DNA of 64,000 nucleotides from NCBI GenBank assembly GCA_027704905.1, contig JANIIK010000484.1, positions 123,501 to 187,500 on the forward strand, in the 5' to 3' direction. The notes under the pieces are model-generated. The model saw only the letters and a program-made list of their open reading frames with translations. It searched no databases and was not told the DNA's origin. The translations under genes and the position numbers were made by a program. The stretch is from Muraenolepis orangiensis (taxonomy: Eukaryota > Chordata > Actinopteri > Gadiformes > Muraenolepididae). Within the stretch, counting starts at the first letter, position 1. Every line of letters begins with the position of its first letter. Shown here one piece after another: positions 33,167 to 44,427 of this stretch.

Positions 33167-33412
33167 TTTGCAGTAAATATTCATTATTATGTTTTTGTTT
33201 TTGTGTGAAAATCATGTTTTGATGGTTTTGTTCTTTGAACACAGTGATGTTGATGCACGGTTCATTTTGTGCACCAGTAAAATATATACCTATGTTTTGA
33301 ATTTGAAAAAAATCATATTTTATTTTTCCAATTAAGAAGGGTTCGGTGAATGCGCATATGAAACTGGTGGGGTTCAGTACCTCCAACAAGGTTAAGAACC
33401 ACTGCTCTAGAA

Positions 33413-33464
33413 GATCTATCTTATCTACAAGGAAGGCACAGGAGCAGGAACAACAGGAGTCCAT
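33413..33464 (-). pseudogene. SGNH ORF1 N-terminal part, across the hAT insertion
   Basis: The minus-strand frame MDSCCSCSCAFLVDKIDLLE reads into the 8-bp target duplication and is continued at 27632 by RRICQLEEEK, so the hAT disrupted a continuous coiled-coil frame. The upstream reading (to about 33515) is open but has no recognised domain. Confidence 0.6.
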
Positions 33465-34117
33465 GCTTACCTTGTTTGATGCAACGAACGTGGTGACAAA
33501 TACAATACAGGACAAGACAAAACAGCAATCGGTGTGAACAGAAAATATCGCTAAACAACAGTCGGATTATATAATAACAGCGAACTTAAGAAAGATACTG
33601 AATTGCAAAACATTTCACAAAGTGGCTGACAGAAACCTGGTAGCTGAACCAAACAAACCAACTATCCGGAAGCAGCGTCACCGGTGTCACACAGCTGCGT
33701 CAGAGTCTGAAAGAGAGAGCAGAGTGGTTAGTGCCCATCATACATTACACTGAAAGTCTGCGCGTCTTCTAGACCTGCGCCGACCAGCTGGCTCCTGTGT
33801 TCACCGACATCTCCAATGCATCACTGCAAGAGTCTGTCATCCCAGTGTGCTTCAAAGCGACAACCATTGTGCCGTTACCCAAAAAGACCAAGGTAACAAG
33901 CCTCAATGACTATCGTCCAGTGGCTTTAACACCCATAGCCATGAAGTGCCTGGAGAAACTTGTAATGTCGCATATAAACTGTTCCATCCCTGCGTCTCTA
34001 GACCCAAGTTTGTCCTGAAACTGAGGGACCTGGGTCTGGGCGCCCCCATCTGTAACTGGATTATGGACTTCCTGACGGGCAGGCCTCAAGTGGTGAAGAT
34101 TGGGAACAACATCTCAT

Positions 34118-34278
34118 TCGCTCTTTTTTGTTTATTTTATTGTATATATTACTTTTATTTAATTTTTATGGTGTTTTTGAGATTTATACTGCGGGAGGGA
34201 ACGGCGAGTAAGCATTCCTATGTACTTGTTAGAAATGGCCGATAAAAAACTTGTATCTTGTAACTTGTATCTTGTACT
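34118..34278. mobile_element. Small insertion in LINE relic
   Basis: An AT-rich block ending in the repeated cttgtatcttgtaacttgtatcttgta separates RT motifs that should be adjacent. The tail suggests a severely truncated retroposon. No clear target duplication. Confidence 0.4.
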
Positions 34279-34786
34279 CTGGTCCTCAACACCGGAGCAC
34301 CCCAAGGCTGCTGCCTCAGTCCCCGGCTGTACTCGCTGTACACACATGACTGAACTGCCACACACAGCAATAATCGGATTATCAAGTTTGCAGACGACAC
34401 CACAGTCATCGGCCTGATAAGCGAGGGCGACAAAACGGAGTACAGAGATGAGGTAGTCTGGCTGACGCGATGGTGTGAGGTCAAAAGCCTCGCACTGAAT
34501 GTCAGCAAGACTAAGGAGCTCATCGTGGACTTCAGGAGCCACCAGGGCACCCACTCCACCATCAGCCTGGACGGGACACAGGTCCAGGCGGGAAGTCGTC
34601 AGCTGCATCCATTTCCTTGGGCTACAGATTTACGATGACTTGGCGTGGACCCGCAACACGGAGGTCATGCTGAAGAAGGCACACCAGCGCCTATGCTCTG
34701 CGGTGTCTCAGAAAAAGTGGAATTGGCCAGAGGTGGCTAGGGAACTTCTACCGTCGCACCTTAGAGAGCATCCCGACGAGTGGCGT

Positions 34787-35466
34787 TGTTACGAGTGGGA
34801 TTGGTCGGTGGGACCCAGAACACAGACCAAGACAGTGGAGCTATAACATAGAGCTTTATTTCAAGCAATCACAAAACAACTCAAACAACACAAAAGAGAG
34901 ATCAGGGACAGTCCAGGGGTCTGGGTACCGGGAGGTCGATCCGCGGAGTACCGGCAGGTAGTAGACCGGCGAGTAGTCCGGGACGGGAGAGGAGTCTGGA
35001 TACCGGGAGGTCGGAGTAGCGTCAGGTACCAGACAGGCGGAAGATCAGGGACGAGCGAGAAGTCTAGATACCGGGAGGTCGGAGTAGCGACAGGTACTAG
35101 ACATGTAATTATAATTACCGGGGAGCTCGTATAGAGAGTAACGCGGCGGGTAACGCGGCGGGTGACGTGGGATAGGCAAGGGATCGGGATCTGGATCTCC
35201 GGGACATCAGCGATGCGATTCCGTCCAGAATGTACGACGTGTAGTTCGACGTACGACCTAACACTGGGGTAACGGATAGCCAGAGTATATATACCCCAGG
35301 TGAGGTGATTAACCATTAGATGCGGCAATAGCTGACAGGTACGCCAGCGCACGTGGCTTGGCCACGCCCCCTGTCAACCACCGTAACACTTGTTGACAGG
35401 AGTGTGTGTGCACCGCCAGCGCACGTGGCTTGGCCACGCCCCCTGTCAACCACCATAACCGTGACA
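34787..35466 (-). mobile_element. Solo LTR with exact 5-bp target duplication
   Basis: The perfect 5-bp duplication ggcgt (34782-34786 and 35467-35471) flanks a sequence with ends TGTTACG and CCGTGACA. On the minus strand a TATATATAC box (about 35283-35292) precedes an AATAAA (about 34857), so the LTR is oriented right to left. It contains two internal direct repeats: a segment of about 45 bases (cgccagcgcacgtggcttgg) at 35343 and 35413, and a second near 34995 and 35060. It splits the LINE reverse transcriptase. Confidence 0.9.
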
Positions 35467-35940
35467 GGCGTCACTGTTTGGTACGGCAACACCACTGCAC
35501 GGGACAAGAAAGCCATCCAGAGGGTCGTGAGGACGGCAGAGCAGATCATCGGATGTGCATTTCAATGCATTGAGGTGATCTTTAGGACCAGATGTGGGAA
35601 AGAAGGCCATGTCCATCATTAAGGACTGTAATCACCCTGGGCTCCAGCTCTTCTCCTCCTACCGTCTGGTCGCCGGTTGCGCAGCATCCGTACAGCAAGG
35701 ACTACCAGGTGTAAGGATAGTTTATATCCACAGGCAGTGCGCCTACTGAACTACTAGGAGTGCTGCCACTTTCACTTTCACTTTCATAACATTGTCATTA
35801 ACATTACACTTACATACTTTGCTGGACTTTCTGGACTCATCACAGTTACTGCATTGTACTGCACTGTATTCATGATGCTACTGGCACTTTAAATGCTTCT
35901 AAAGATTTTTGTAAAAAAATAAATGTACATTCAACACATG

Positions 35941-36369
35941 TAACAGGCTGTTCTCATAAACTATACGTAGGATTCCCTACGAAAAAACAGTGCACTGTGT
36001 TTCGTCGGAAATCGTACGTATGCAACCCGGTGTCAAGCACAGTCACGTTTACTTGAATTGTGACCAGGAATCTTACCATGTTATTATAGGGTTTACTGGC
36101 CGAGAAACACACTGGCGTGGTCAGATTTGATCTTTTTTATTTGTAAGAGGGTGAAATCATATTGTGACCCTGCTGAGTGAGTGCGAGAAATGGGCCATAA
36201 TTTGTCACAATCGTCCTTCAGTGAATGTATACGATCTTTAGTTTCATAGTTATTACGAATATTTCCAGACATTTTTTCAGAGCCATCAGCCACCATCCAC
36301 CTATATATAAGTGTGTTTGCACAAGCACCTGCAGCAACGCATTCTCATTCTACGTACGTTCGTTTACAC
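35941..36369. other. Unassigned flank with duplicated segments
   Basis: No gene is recognised. A block at 36120-36180 (gatttgatct... gtgaccctgctgagtga) and one at 36218-36260 (tgaatgtatacgatctttag) both recur, in swapped order, at 37028-37095 and 36950-36990 beyond the MITE. The flanks are therefore parts of an older duplicated sequence. Confidence 0.5.
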
Positions 36370-36864
36370 CAGTGGTTCTTAACCTTTTTGGAGGTACTGA
36401 ACCCCGCAAGTTTCATACGCGCATTCACCGAACCCTTCGTAATTGGAAAAATAAAATATGATATTACGCTGAAAATCCCAATCGCGAGAAGTCGAGAAAT
36501 CCAACAGGGGGGGGGGGGTCGCGATCGTGAAGTCCAACGGGGGGGGATGTCGCGATCGTGAAATCCAACGGGGGGGGGGGGGGGTCGCGATCGTGAAGTC
36601 CAGCGGGGGGGGGGGGGGGGGGGGGGTGTTTGTCGCGATCGTGAAGTCCAACGGGGGGGGGGCATGATCGATCGCGAACATTGTGTGTGGCTTTTTTTCA
36701 ATGAAGATCGTGAATCTGTGGGAATCAGAATTCCTTTATTTGTCACTCACGTTATTATTAACAATAATAATAATAATTTTAAAAAAAATAGTACCTCCGC
36801 CGAACCCCTGAGACTGACTCACCGAACCCCAGGGGTTCGATCGAACCCAGGTTAAGAACCACTG
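36370..36864. mobile_element. hAT MITE with exact 8-bp target duplication
   Basis: The ends cagtggttcttaacc and ggttaagaaccactg equal those of the autonomous element at 27633-33404. The target duplication gtttacac is perfect (36362-36369 and 36865-36872). The inside is a deletion derivative with several G homopolymers (up to about 22 G) interspersed with tcgcgatcgtgaagtccaac repeats. Confidence 0.93.
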
Positions 36865-37187
36865 GTTTACACCCTTTCAGTCGGCGAACAGAGCAGCTGA
36901 AATCATGTCTAAAATAACACTTTAGTTTAAAAGTTAAAAAATATTAGTTCAATGAATGTATACAATCTTTAGTTTGTTAGTTATGGCGAAGATTCTGCAA
37001 CATGTATATCCGTTGCTATGGTGACAGATTTGATCTTTATTTTTTGTAAGAGGGTGAAATCATGATTTTTACAGGTTGACCCTGCTGAGTGACACCCCCA
37101 ATTGTTTTGCTGCTTATGGTAGTAGAGGTCCATATTTTTCCAAAACTGCTGATCACATGTCTGTAGCACGTTTTTTGGCTTCAGTTA

Positions 37188-40100
37188 TACCGTGTTTCCA
37201 CCAAGCTGTTTTGAGGGCTGGTTCGGAGCTTGGGCCTAATCTCGAACCAGTTCTTTGCGTTTCCACCGCGAAGGAACCACTTTCTGGCCCGGTAAACTGG
37301 TTCCTGAGCGGCCCCACATCGAAGCTGGGCTAGCCAGCAAGCTCCACTACGTCAGGGGCTAGGGGCGGGGCTTATCGGACAAACTCAAAGTTTTTGACCG
37401 CCATTTTTTAAATCACTAAAATTCGTGGATGTGAAGGTGACAGTGGTCCGTGGACGAGACAAACTGTGTTTGTTTGCGTTGTTGTCCTCGGCAGAAGGTC
37501 ACAATAAACTAGAGGAGCTTCTAGAACAAACCGCTATTAGAAAAACTACAGCGTGAGATGACTTCAGCGGGGGACAGGACCGAGGAGCTAATCCATAACA
37601 AACTGGACGATACGAGGGGCTAATCCATAACAAACTGGACGATACGAGGAGCTAATCCATAACAAACTGGACGATACGAGGAGCTAATCCATAACAAACT
37701 GGACGATACGAGGAGCTAATCCATAACAAACTGGACGATACGAGGAGCTAATCCATAACAAACTGGACGATACGAGGAGCTAATCCATAACAAACTGGAC
37801 GATACGAGGAGCTAATCCATAACAAACTGGACGATACGAGGAGCTAATCCATAACAAACTGGACGATACGAGGAGCTAATCCATAACAAACTGGACGATA
37901 CGAGGAGCTAATCCATCACAAACTGGACGATACGAGGAGCTAATCCATAACAAACTGGACGATACGAGGAGCTAATCCATAACAAACTGGACGATACGAG
38001 GAGCTAATCCATAACAAACTGGACGATACGAGGAGCTAATCCATAACAAACTGGACGATACGAGGAGCTAATCCATAACAAACTGGACGATACGAGGAGC
38101 TAATCCATAACAAACTGGACGATACGAGGGGCTAATCCATAACAAACTGGACGATACGAGGAGCTAATCCATAACAAACTGGACGATACGAGGAGCTAAT
38201 CCATAACAAACTGGACGATACGAGGGGCTAATCCATAACAAACTGGACGATACGAGGAGCTAATCCATAACAAACTGGACGATACGAGGGGCTAATCCAT
38301 AACAAACTGGACGATACGAGGAGCTAATCCATAACAAACTGGACGATACGAGGGGCTAATCCATAACAAACTGGACGATACGAGGAGCTAATCCATAACA
38401 AACTGGACGATACGAGGAGCTAATCCATAACAAACTGGACGATACGAGGGGCTAATCCATAACAAACTGGACGATACGAGGAGCTAATCCATAACAAACT
38501 GGACGATACGAGGGGCTAATCCATAACAAACTGGACGATACGAGGAGCTAATCCATAACAAACTGGACGATACGAGGAGCTAATCCATAACAAACTGGAC
38601 GATACGAGGAGCTAATCCATAACAAACTGGACGATACGAGGGGCTAATCCATAACAAACTGGACGATACGAGGAGCTAATCCATAACAAACTGGACGATA
38701 CGAGGAGCTAATCCATAACAAACTGGACGATACGAGGGGCTAATCCATAACAAACTGGACGATACGAGGGGCTAATCCATAACAAACTGGACGATACGAG
38801 GGGCTAATCCATAACAAACTGGACGATACGAGGAGCTAATCCATAACAAACTGGACGATACGAGGAGCTAATCCATAACAAACTGGACGATACGAGGGGC
38901 TAATCCATAACAAACTGGACGATACGAGGAGCTAATCCATAACAAACTGGACGATACGAGGAGCTAATCCATAACAAACTGGACGATACGAGGAGCTAAT
39001 CCATAACAAACTGGACGATACGAGGAGCTAATCCATAACAAACTGGACGATACGAGGAGCTAATCCATAACAAACTGGACGATACGAGGGGCTAATCCAT
39101 AACAAACTGGACGATACGAGGAGCTAATCCATAACAAACTGGACGATACGAGGGGCTAATCCATAACAAACTGGACGATACGAGGAGCTAATCCATAACA
39201 AACTGGACGATACGAGGAGCTAATCCATAACAAACTGGACGATACGAGGGGCTAATCCATAACAAACTGGACGATACGAGGAGCTAATCCATAACAAACT
39301 GGACGATACGAGGAGCTAATCCATAACAAACTGGACGATACGAGGAGCTAATCCATAACAAACTGGACGATACGAGGAGCTAATCCATAACAAACTGGAC
39401 GATACGAGGAGCTAATCCATAACAAACTGGACGATACGAGGAGCTAATCCATAACAAACTGGACGATACGAGGAGCTAATCCATAACAAACTGGACGATA
39501 CGAGGAGCTAATCCATAACAAACTGGACGATACGAGGGGCTAATCCATAACAAACTGGACGATACGAGGAGCTAATCCATAACAAACTGGACGATACGAG
39601 GGGCTAATCCATAACAAACTGGACGATACGAGGAGCTAATCCATAACAAACTGGACGATACGAGGAGCTAATCCATAACAAACTGGACGATACGAGGAGC
39701 TAATCCATAACAAACTGGACGATACGAGGAGCTAATCCATAACAAACTGGACGATACGAGGGGCTAATCCATAACAAACTGGACGATACGAGGGGCTAAT
39801 CCATAACAAACTGGACGATACGAGGAGCTAATCCATAACAAACTGGACGATACGAGGGGCTAATCCATAACAAACTGGACGATACGAGGGGCTAATCCAT
39901 AACAAACTGGACGATACGAGGAGCTAATCCATAACAAACTGGACGATACGAGGAGCTAATCCATAACAAACTGGACGATACGAGGAGCTAATCCATAACA
40001 AACTGGTGATCCGCTGCTGTCACTCTGGTCCTGGTAAGTTTTACTTTATAAATCTTTCCCGTGTTGCCAACCAGCTTTGTATTTATAATCTGTTTAGCGA

Positions 40101-40919
40101 GCTGCTCATTATCACATCAATGTTATGTTCCTATCATCACAAATGAGGAGCTATGATTGCTAGGCTTCTGTTAGCCGATATTAACCTTGATAACGTCAGG
40201 ATGCTACTTTCTAAAAACAGTAAAGTGTAATGGAGTCATGTTTTAATGCACTTTTCTCTTGTTTTAGTTGTTTATGGAGTCGTCTTCCCTGGACGATGCG
40301 ATGCGGAGCTACGGCCCCACTGGGCTGCAGCTCACAGGAGCCCCTCAGCCCCTCGGAGCTTTATTAACATGGACTTATTACACTGCACTCTATACTTTTA
40401 CATTTTGTGATTACTGTATATTGTGTATTTAATGTTTTTTGTTTTTTTTAAATAAAACATTTCTATTTTTCATACAATGTCCGCTTCATTATGCTTTATC
40501 AACCGAGAAACATAATACAAGATGACCGTTTTGAAGAAGAAAAGGCAAATGCTCCCTTCTGTTTAAGTACTCTATTAATGCAGCTCTAACGTCAAGTCCA
40601 TTTTATTAGTATAGTCCTTTATCACAGTTAGGGGCTTCAACGTAATCGCGTCCATAGCACTAAAGACGAGCAGCTGTTTGTAGCCTCAAAGCCAGGAGCA
40701 ACACTTTTACATCCATCATGTAATATACTGTTGTGGAAGTTGGCGCGAGCTGCTGGGAAAGCAGAGACGTTAACAGTGACGTCATGACGTGGCTCTCGGC
40801 GAAAAAGGCGGTGAAAACGCAAACCAGTTCTTAGACGGCTCGCCAATTGAACCAACTGCGAACCGGCTCTCGCGCCACCCGAGAGCTAGAAATAGGCTTG
40901 CTTTGGTGGAAACGAGGCA
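37188..40919. mobile_element. PIF/Harbinger-like non-autonomous element carrying a satellite
   Basis: Imperfect terminal inverted repeats (taccgtgtttccacca and ttggtggaaacgaggca) are flanked by TTA on both sides, the 3-bp duplication expected of PIF/Harbinger. Both subterminal regions contain gaaccagttct-type motifs in inverted orientation. The interior holds a 2.4-kb array. To its right are a splice-donor-like ctggtaagtttt (about 40030), an acceptor-like ttgttttag (about 40267) and a polyadenylation signal (about 40453). No transposase or Myb-like protein is encoded. Confidence 0.7.
37582..40006. repeat. 32-bp tandem array, 75 full units plus 25 bases
   Basis: The unit (gaggagctaatccataacaa followed by actggacgatac) is exactly 32 bases throughout, with no indels in 2425 bases. 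A single site is two-state: gaggagc in about 55 units and gaggggc in about 21, irregularly mixed; one unit has ccatcaca. Stops occur in all frames across units, so it is non-coding. Confidence 0.96.
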
Positions 40920-40922
40920 TTA

Positions 40923-41162
40923 GTTACCCATGAAGGGGAGTTAACAGAGAAAATCACACTACAAGACCTACTCATGATGCAAGAGGAGGCGAATGACTTG
41001 GACAAAAACTCCTGGAGCGGCCAGGACTAAACAGGCCTGTGGAGGAATCATGAAGGATTGATTGTTGCACCATCACACCGCTACATGGGCTAGCCTATGA
41101 GCTTCCTGGATCAACAAACCTAATAGATCGGGTTGTTGATCCAGGAAGCTCATGGGCTAGCC
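40923..41162. repeat. Flank with a 30-base-arm inverted repeat
   Basis: The arms gggctagcctatgagcttcc...aaca (from 41087) and tgtt...ggaagctcatgggctagccc (to 41162) differ at one base. They are separated by about 17 bases. This hairpin abuts hAT copy B directly. No gene is seen here. Confidence 0.8.
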
Positions 41163-41281
41163 CAGGGGTGTCAAACTCAAATACCCAGTGGGCCAAAATG
41201 TAAAACCTGAACAAAGTCGCGGGCCAACATTGAACAAATGAACCTTTTAATATGGACCCAAACAAGTTTTGCTTTAACATT

Positions 41282-42163
41282 GAATATGGAACAAGCATCG
41301 CTTATTACATACAATATATCATTGAATATGGAACAAGCATCGCTTATTACATACAATATATCATTGAATATGGAACAAGCATCGCTTATTACATACAATA
41401 TATCATTGAATATGGAACAAGCATCGCTTATTACATACAATATATCATTGAATATGGAACAAGCATCGCTTATTACATACAATATATCATTGAATATGGA
41501 ACAAGCATCGCTTATTACATACAATATATCATTGAATATGGAACAAGCATCGCTTATTACATACAATATATCATTGAATATGGAACAAGCATCGCTTATT
41601 ACATACAATATATCATTGAATATGGAACAAGCATCGCTTATTACATACAATATATCATTGAATATGGAACAAGCATCGCTTATTACCATACAATATATCA
41701 TTGAATATGGAACAAGCATCGCTTATTACATACAATATATCATTGAATATGGAACAAGCATCGCTTATTACATACAATATATCATTGAATATGGAACAAG
41801 CATCGCTTATTACATACAATATATCATTGAATAGGAACAAGCATCGCTTATTACATACAATATATCATTGAATATGGAACAAGCATCGCTTATTACATAC
41901 AATATATCATTGAATATGGAACAAGCATCGCTTATTACATACAATATATCATTGAATATGGAACAAGCATCGCTTATTACATACAATATATCATTGAATA
42001 TGGAACAAGCATCGCTTATTACATACAATATATCATTGAATATGGAACAAGCATCGCTTATTACATACAATATATCATTGAATATGGAACAAGCATCGCT
42101 TATTACATACAATATATCATTGAATATGGAACAAGCATCGCTTATTACATACAATATATCATT
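41282..42163. repeat. 42-bp tandem array inside hAT copy B, 21 units
   Basis: 882 bases equal 21 units of the same 42-base monomer as copy A. One unit (about 41685) has an extra C (ttaccata) and a later one (about 41833) lacks a T (gaatagga). These break the long artificial frames into three. The T-to-C variants seen in copy A are absent. Confidence 0.96.
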
Positions 42164-42421
42164 GACTAGTGGAGACATGCTAAATCGAATTTCAAATGAA
42201 AAAACACATCAATGGCATTCATTTATTAAATAAATACAATTTAAATAAAAATCGTATGCCTCTTTTCTATTTGCAGCCTTCTGATTTAAATACCAAAATA
42301 AACTTTTTCCACTGGCTAATAATTTTACAAATAAAATGATAATAAATAAATCAACCATTCAAGCCCATGCCTTGTAGCAAGAAAAAGTGCACAAAGAAAA
42401 CGTTAATTATTGCACACTGAT

Positions 42422-44171
42422 CTAATCTGATGTGCCCAAGCCAGATACCTGGCATCTCTTCTTGGATGCTAGTTCATCAATGTCTGGGCTCAGGCTCTGA
42501 GCTGAAGAAATCCTCAGTATCGAGCGAAGGTGTTCATCAGTCAGACGTCTCCTGTGAGTTGTTTTGGTCGTCTTCATCGAGGAGAAAAGTTGCTGGCATA
42601 GATAAGTGCTGCGGAACATGGAGAGCATGTGAGCAGCTTGGGGGCGGAGGCATTGTGTCAGGGATGAACCGTGGAAACTGTGCGGCGCCCACAGCATCAT
42701 ACTTTGACTTCAGCGTGTCGTTGCACTGGAGTTCAATCAGCTCCATTTGGATGTTGGTTGGTGCATTTTCCACATCAACTGCGAAGGGATTACTAAGCAG
42801 TTCAAACCTACATTTCTGGACATCGAAGTCAGCAAATCGCCGGCTAAACTCAGCGGCGAGAACACTGAGTTGTTCAGCAAACTGTGCGCATGGGAACACG
42901 GCGGTAGAGATCTGCGCTTTTATGGTTTGGCAGCAGGGAAAATGGCAAGGGTTTCCTTGCAGCATCTGATTCTCCCACAGGCACAGTTTAGTTTTAAAGG
43001 CCCTCACTGCAGCGTACATGTCTGTGATGATGCGCCCCCGCCCCTGAAGCTGCAGGTTCAGCGCATCGAGATGGCTCGAGATGTCACAGAGAAAGGCCAG
43101 CTCACACAGAAACTTTTGCTCCCGGAGCTCTGCTGTATCCTTCCCTTTGGTTTCCAGGAATTGACATATTTCCTCACGCAGCTCGAAACATCTGTTCAGT
43201 ACTTTTCCTCTGCTTAGCCATCTCACCTCTGTGTGATACGGCACGTCTGCGTATTCCGAACCACACTCCTCCAGAAAAGATTTAAACTGACGGTGATTCA
43301 GACCTTTGGCTCTTATAAAGTTAACTACCTGTGTTACTGTGGTCATAACATGTTCCATCTTTAGGGCTTTGGCACACAGTGATTCCTGATGTATGATGCA
43401 GTGGTAAACAGTTTGCTCACCTGCACAGTTCTCTTCCCGCATCTTCTCCCGAACCATGCCCACCAGTCCTCTCTTTTTACCGCACATCGCTGGCGCACCA
43501 TCTGTCATTAATCCAACGAGTTTATCCCACGGCAGCTTTATTTCAGTTACACATTTGGAAACCTCCTCAAAGATTTCCTTTCCTGTGGTTGTGCCATGCA
43601 TTGATTTGAATCCCAATAGCTCCTCCGTAACACACAGATTTGAGTCCACTCCACGGATGAAGACTGACAGCTGAGCAGTATCAGATGCGTCGCAGCTCTC
43701 ATCCACAGCGAGGGAGAACGCAACAAAATCTTTTCCCTTTTCCATCAGCTGGTCATACAGATTGGTGGCAAGATCACATGTGCGATCAGCTACTGTGTTC
43801 CTGCTCAGGCTCACGTTTGAAAATGCTTGCTTTTTCTCTGGGCATACGAGGTCACAAACTTTCATCATGCACTTTTTCACGAACTCTCCCTCATTAAAGG
43901 GCCGGGCTGATTTTGCGATCTCTGCTGCCACTATATAACTAGCCTTTACAGCTGCCTCACTTTGTGATTTCTGGCTCCTTTGAGTCATGTCCAGGTCCTT
44001 GTATTGGTCATGGTGTTTTGTTTCATAGTGTCGTCTAATGTTGTACTCCTTACTTACATCCACGTTGACTCCACAAACAAGACAAACAGGTTTGTCTTTT
44101 ACATATGGAAACAGATATTCTGCCTCCCACTTGTCCAGAAAGCTCCTGTTTTCTGCCTTTCTTTTCGCCAT
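42422..44171 (-). pseudogene. hAT transposase, copy B (same frameshift as copy A)
   Basis: It starts at MAKRKAENRS and runs 544 residues in one frame. Relative to copy A it lacks two residues after RSQK (a 6-base deletion) and has a few substitutions, such as KLSV to QLSV. BED finger, AVDESCD, MTDGAPAMCG and RWLSRGKVL motifs are unchanged. The same break near the C-rich run puts the dimerisation domain (MLSMFRSTYLCQQLFS) into another frame, and the Glu-to-Gln change is also present. Both defects therefore predate the split of A and B. Confidence 0.9.
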
Positions 44172-44427
44172 TTTTGGGAAGGGATAGCGCGCTGACAGGT
44201 CTATGTTGCTTTAACTACTGTCACAGAGGAGAGGGCGTTTCTGGGTCCTGTCCTGATTGGCGCGCGAAAACAACAGCAGAGCATTATGGGATTCGTAGTA
44301 TTAGCGGTGAATGCGCTGTATAATACCGGCGGGCCAGCTCTAGTAGTAATTTGGTATTGTCTCGCGGGCAAACTATAATTACCCCGCGGGCCAAATTTGG
44401 CCCGCGGGCCAGAGTTTGACACCCATG

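Larger units (their letters stand above)
27633..33404 (+). mobile_element. hAT transposon (ZBED5/SCAND3-related), interrupted by a LINE
   Basis: Ends are cagtggttcttaacc and ggttaagaaccactg, a perfect inverted pair, flanked by the exact 8-bp duplication ctctagaa (27625-27632 and 33405-33412). The transposase is on the plus strand but is broken by an inserted L2-like LINE and by frameshifts. The MITE at 36370-36864 has the same ends and is a deletion derivative of this family. The element itself inserted into the SGNH pseudogene. Confidence 0.95.
33770..35940 (+). mobile_element. LINE relic (Rex1-like), 5' truncated and twice interrupted
   Basis: Fragments of one reverse transcriptase appear in order: [20 protein letters not shown] (about 33900), [19 protein letters not shown], then FADDTTVIGLISEGDKTEYRDEV and LNVSKTKELIVDFRS (34390-34540). 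After an inserted LTR, YGNTTARDKKAIQRVVRTAE and SIIKDCNHPG follow at 35480-35635. The 3' end has an aataaa at about 35918. Several frame breaks and stops make it inactive. It belongs to the same broad group as the LINEs at 23657 and 53027 but is a distinct subfamily. Confidence 0.8.
41163..44427 (-). mobile_element. hAT DNA transposon, copy B
   Basis: Same ends (caggggtgtcaaactc / gagtttgacacccatg), orientation and content as copy A at 1968-5364, with few substitutions. Unlike copy A, the flanking octamers ggctagcc and atttaaca do not match. The copy therefore either inserted without a preserved duplication or was rearranged afterwards. It carries 21 rather than 24 internal repeats. Confidence 0.93.

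Noticed and set aside
36379..36746. Proline-rich frames (PPPP runs) in the MITE
   Set aside because: Translation of poly-G/poly-C runs on the opposite strand.
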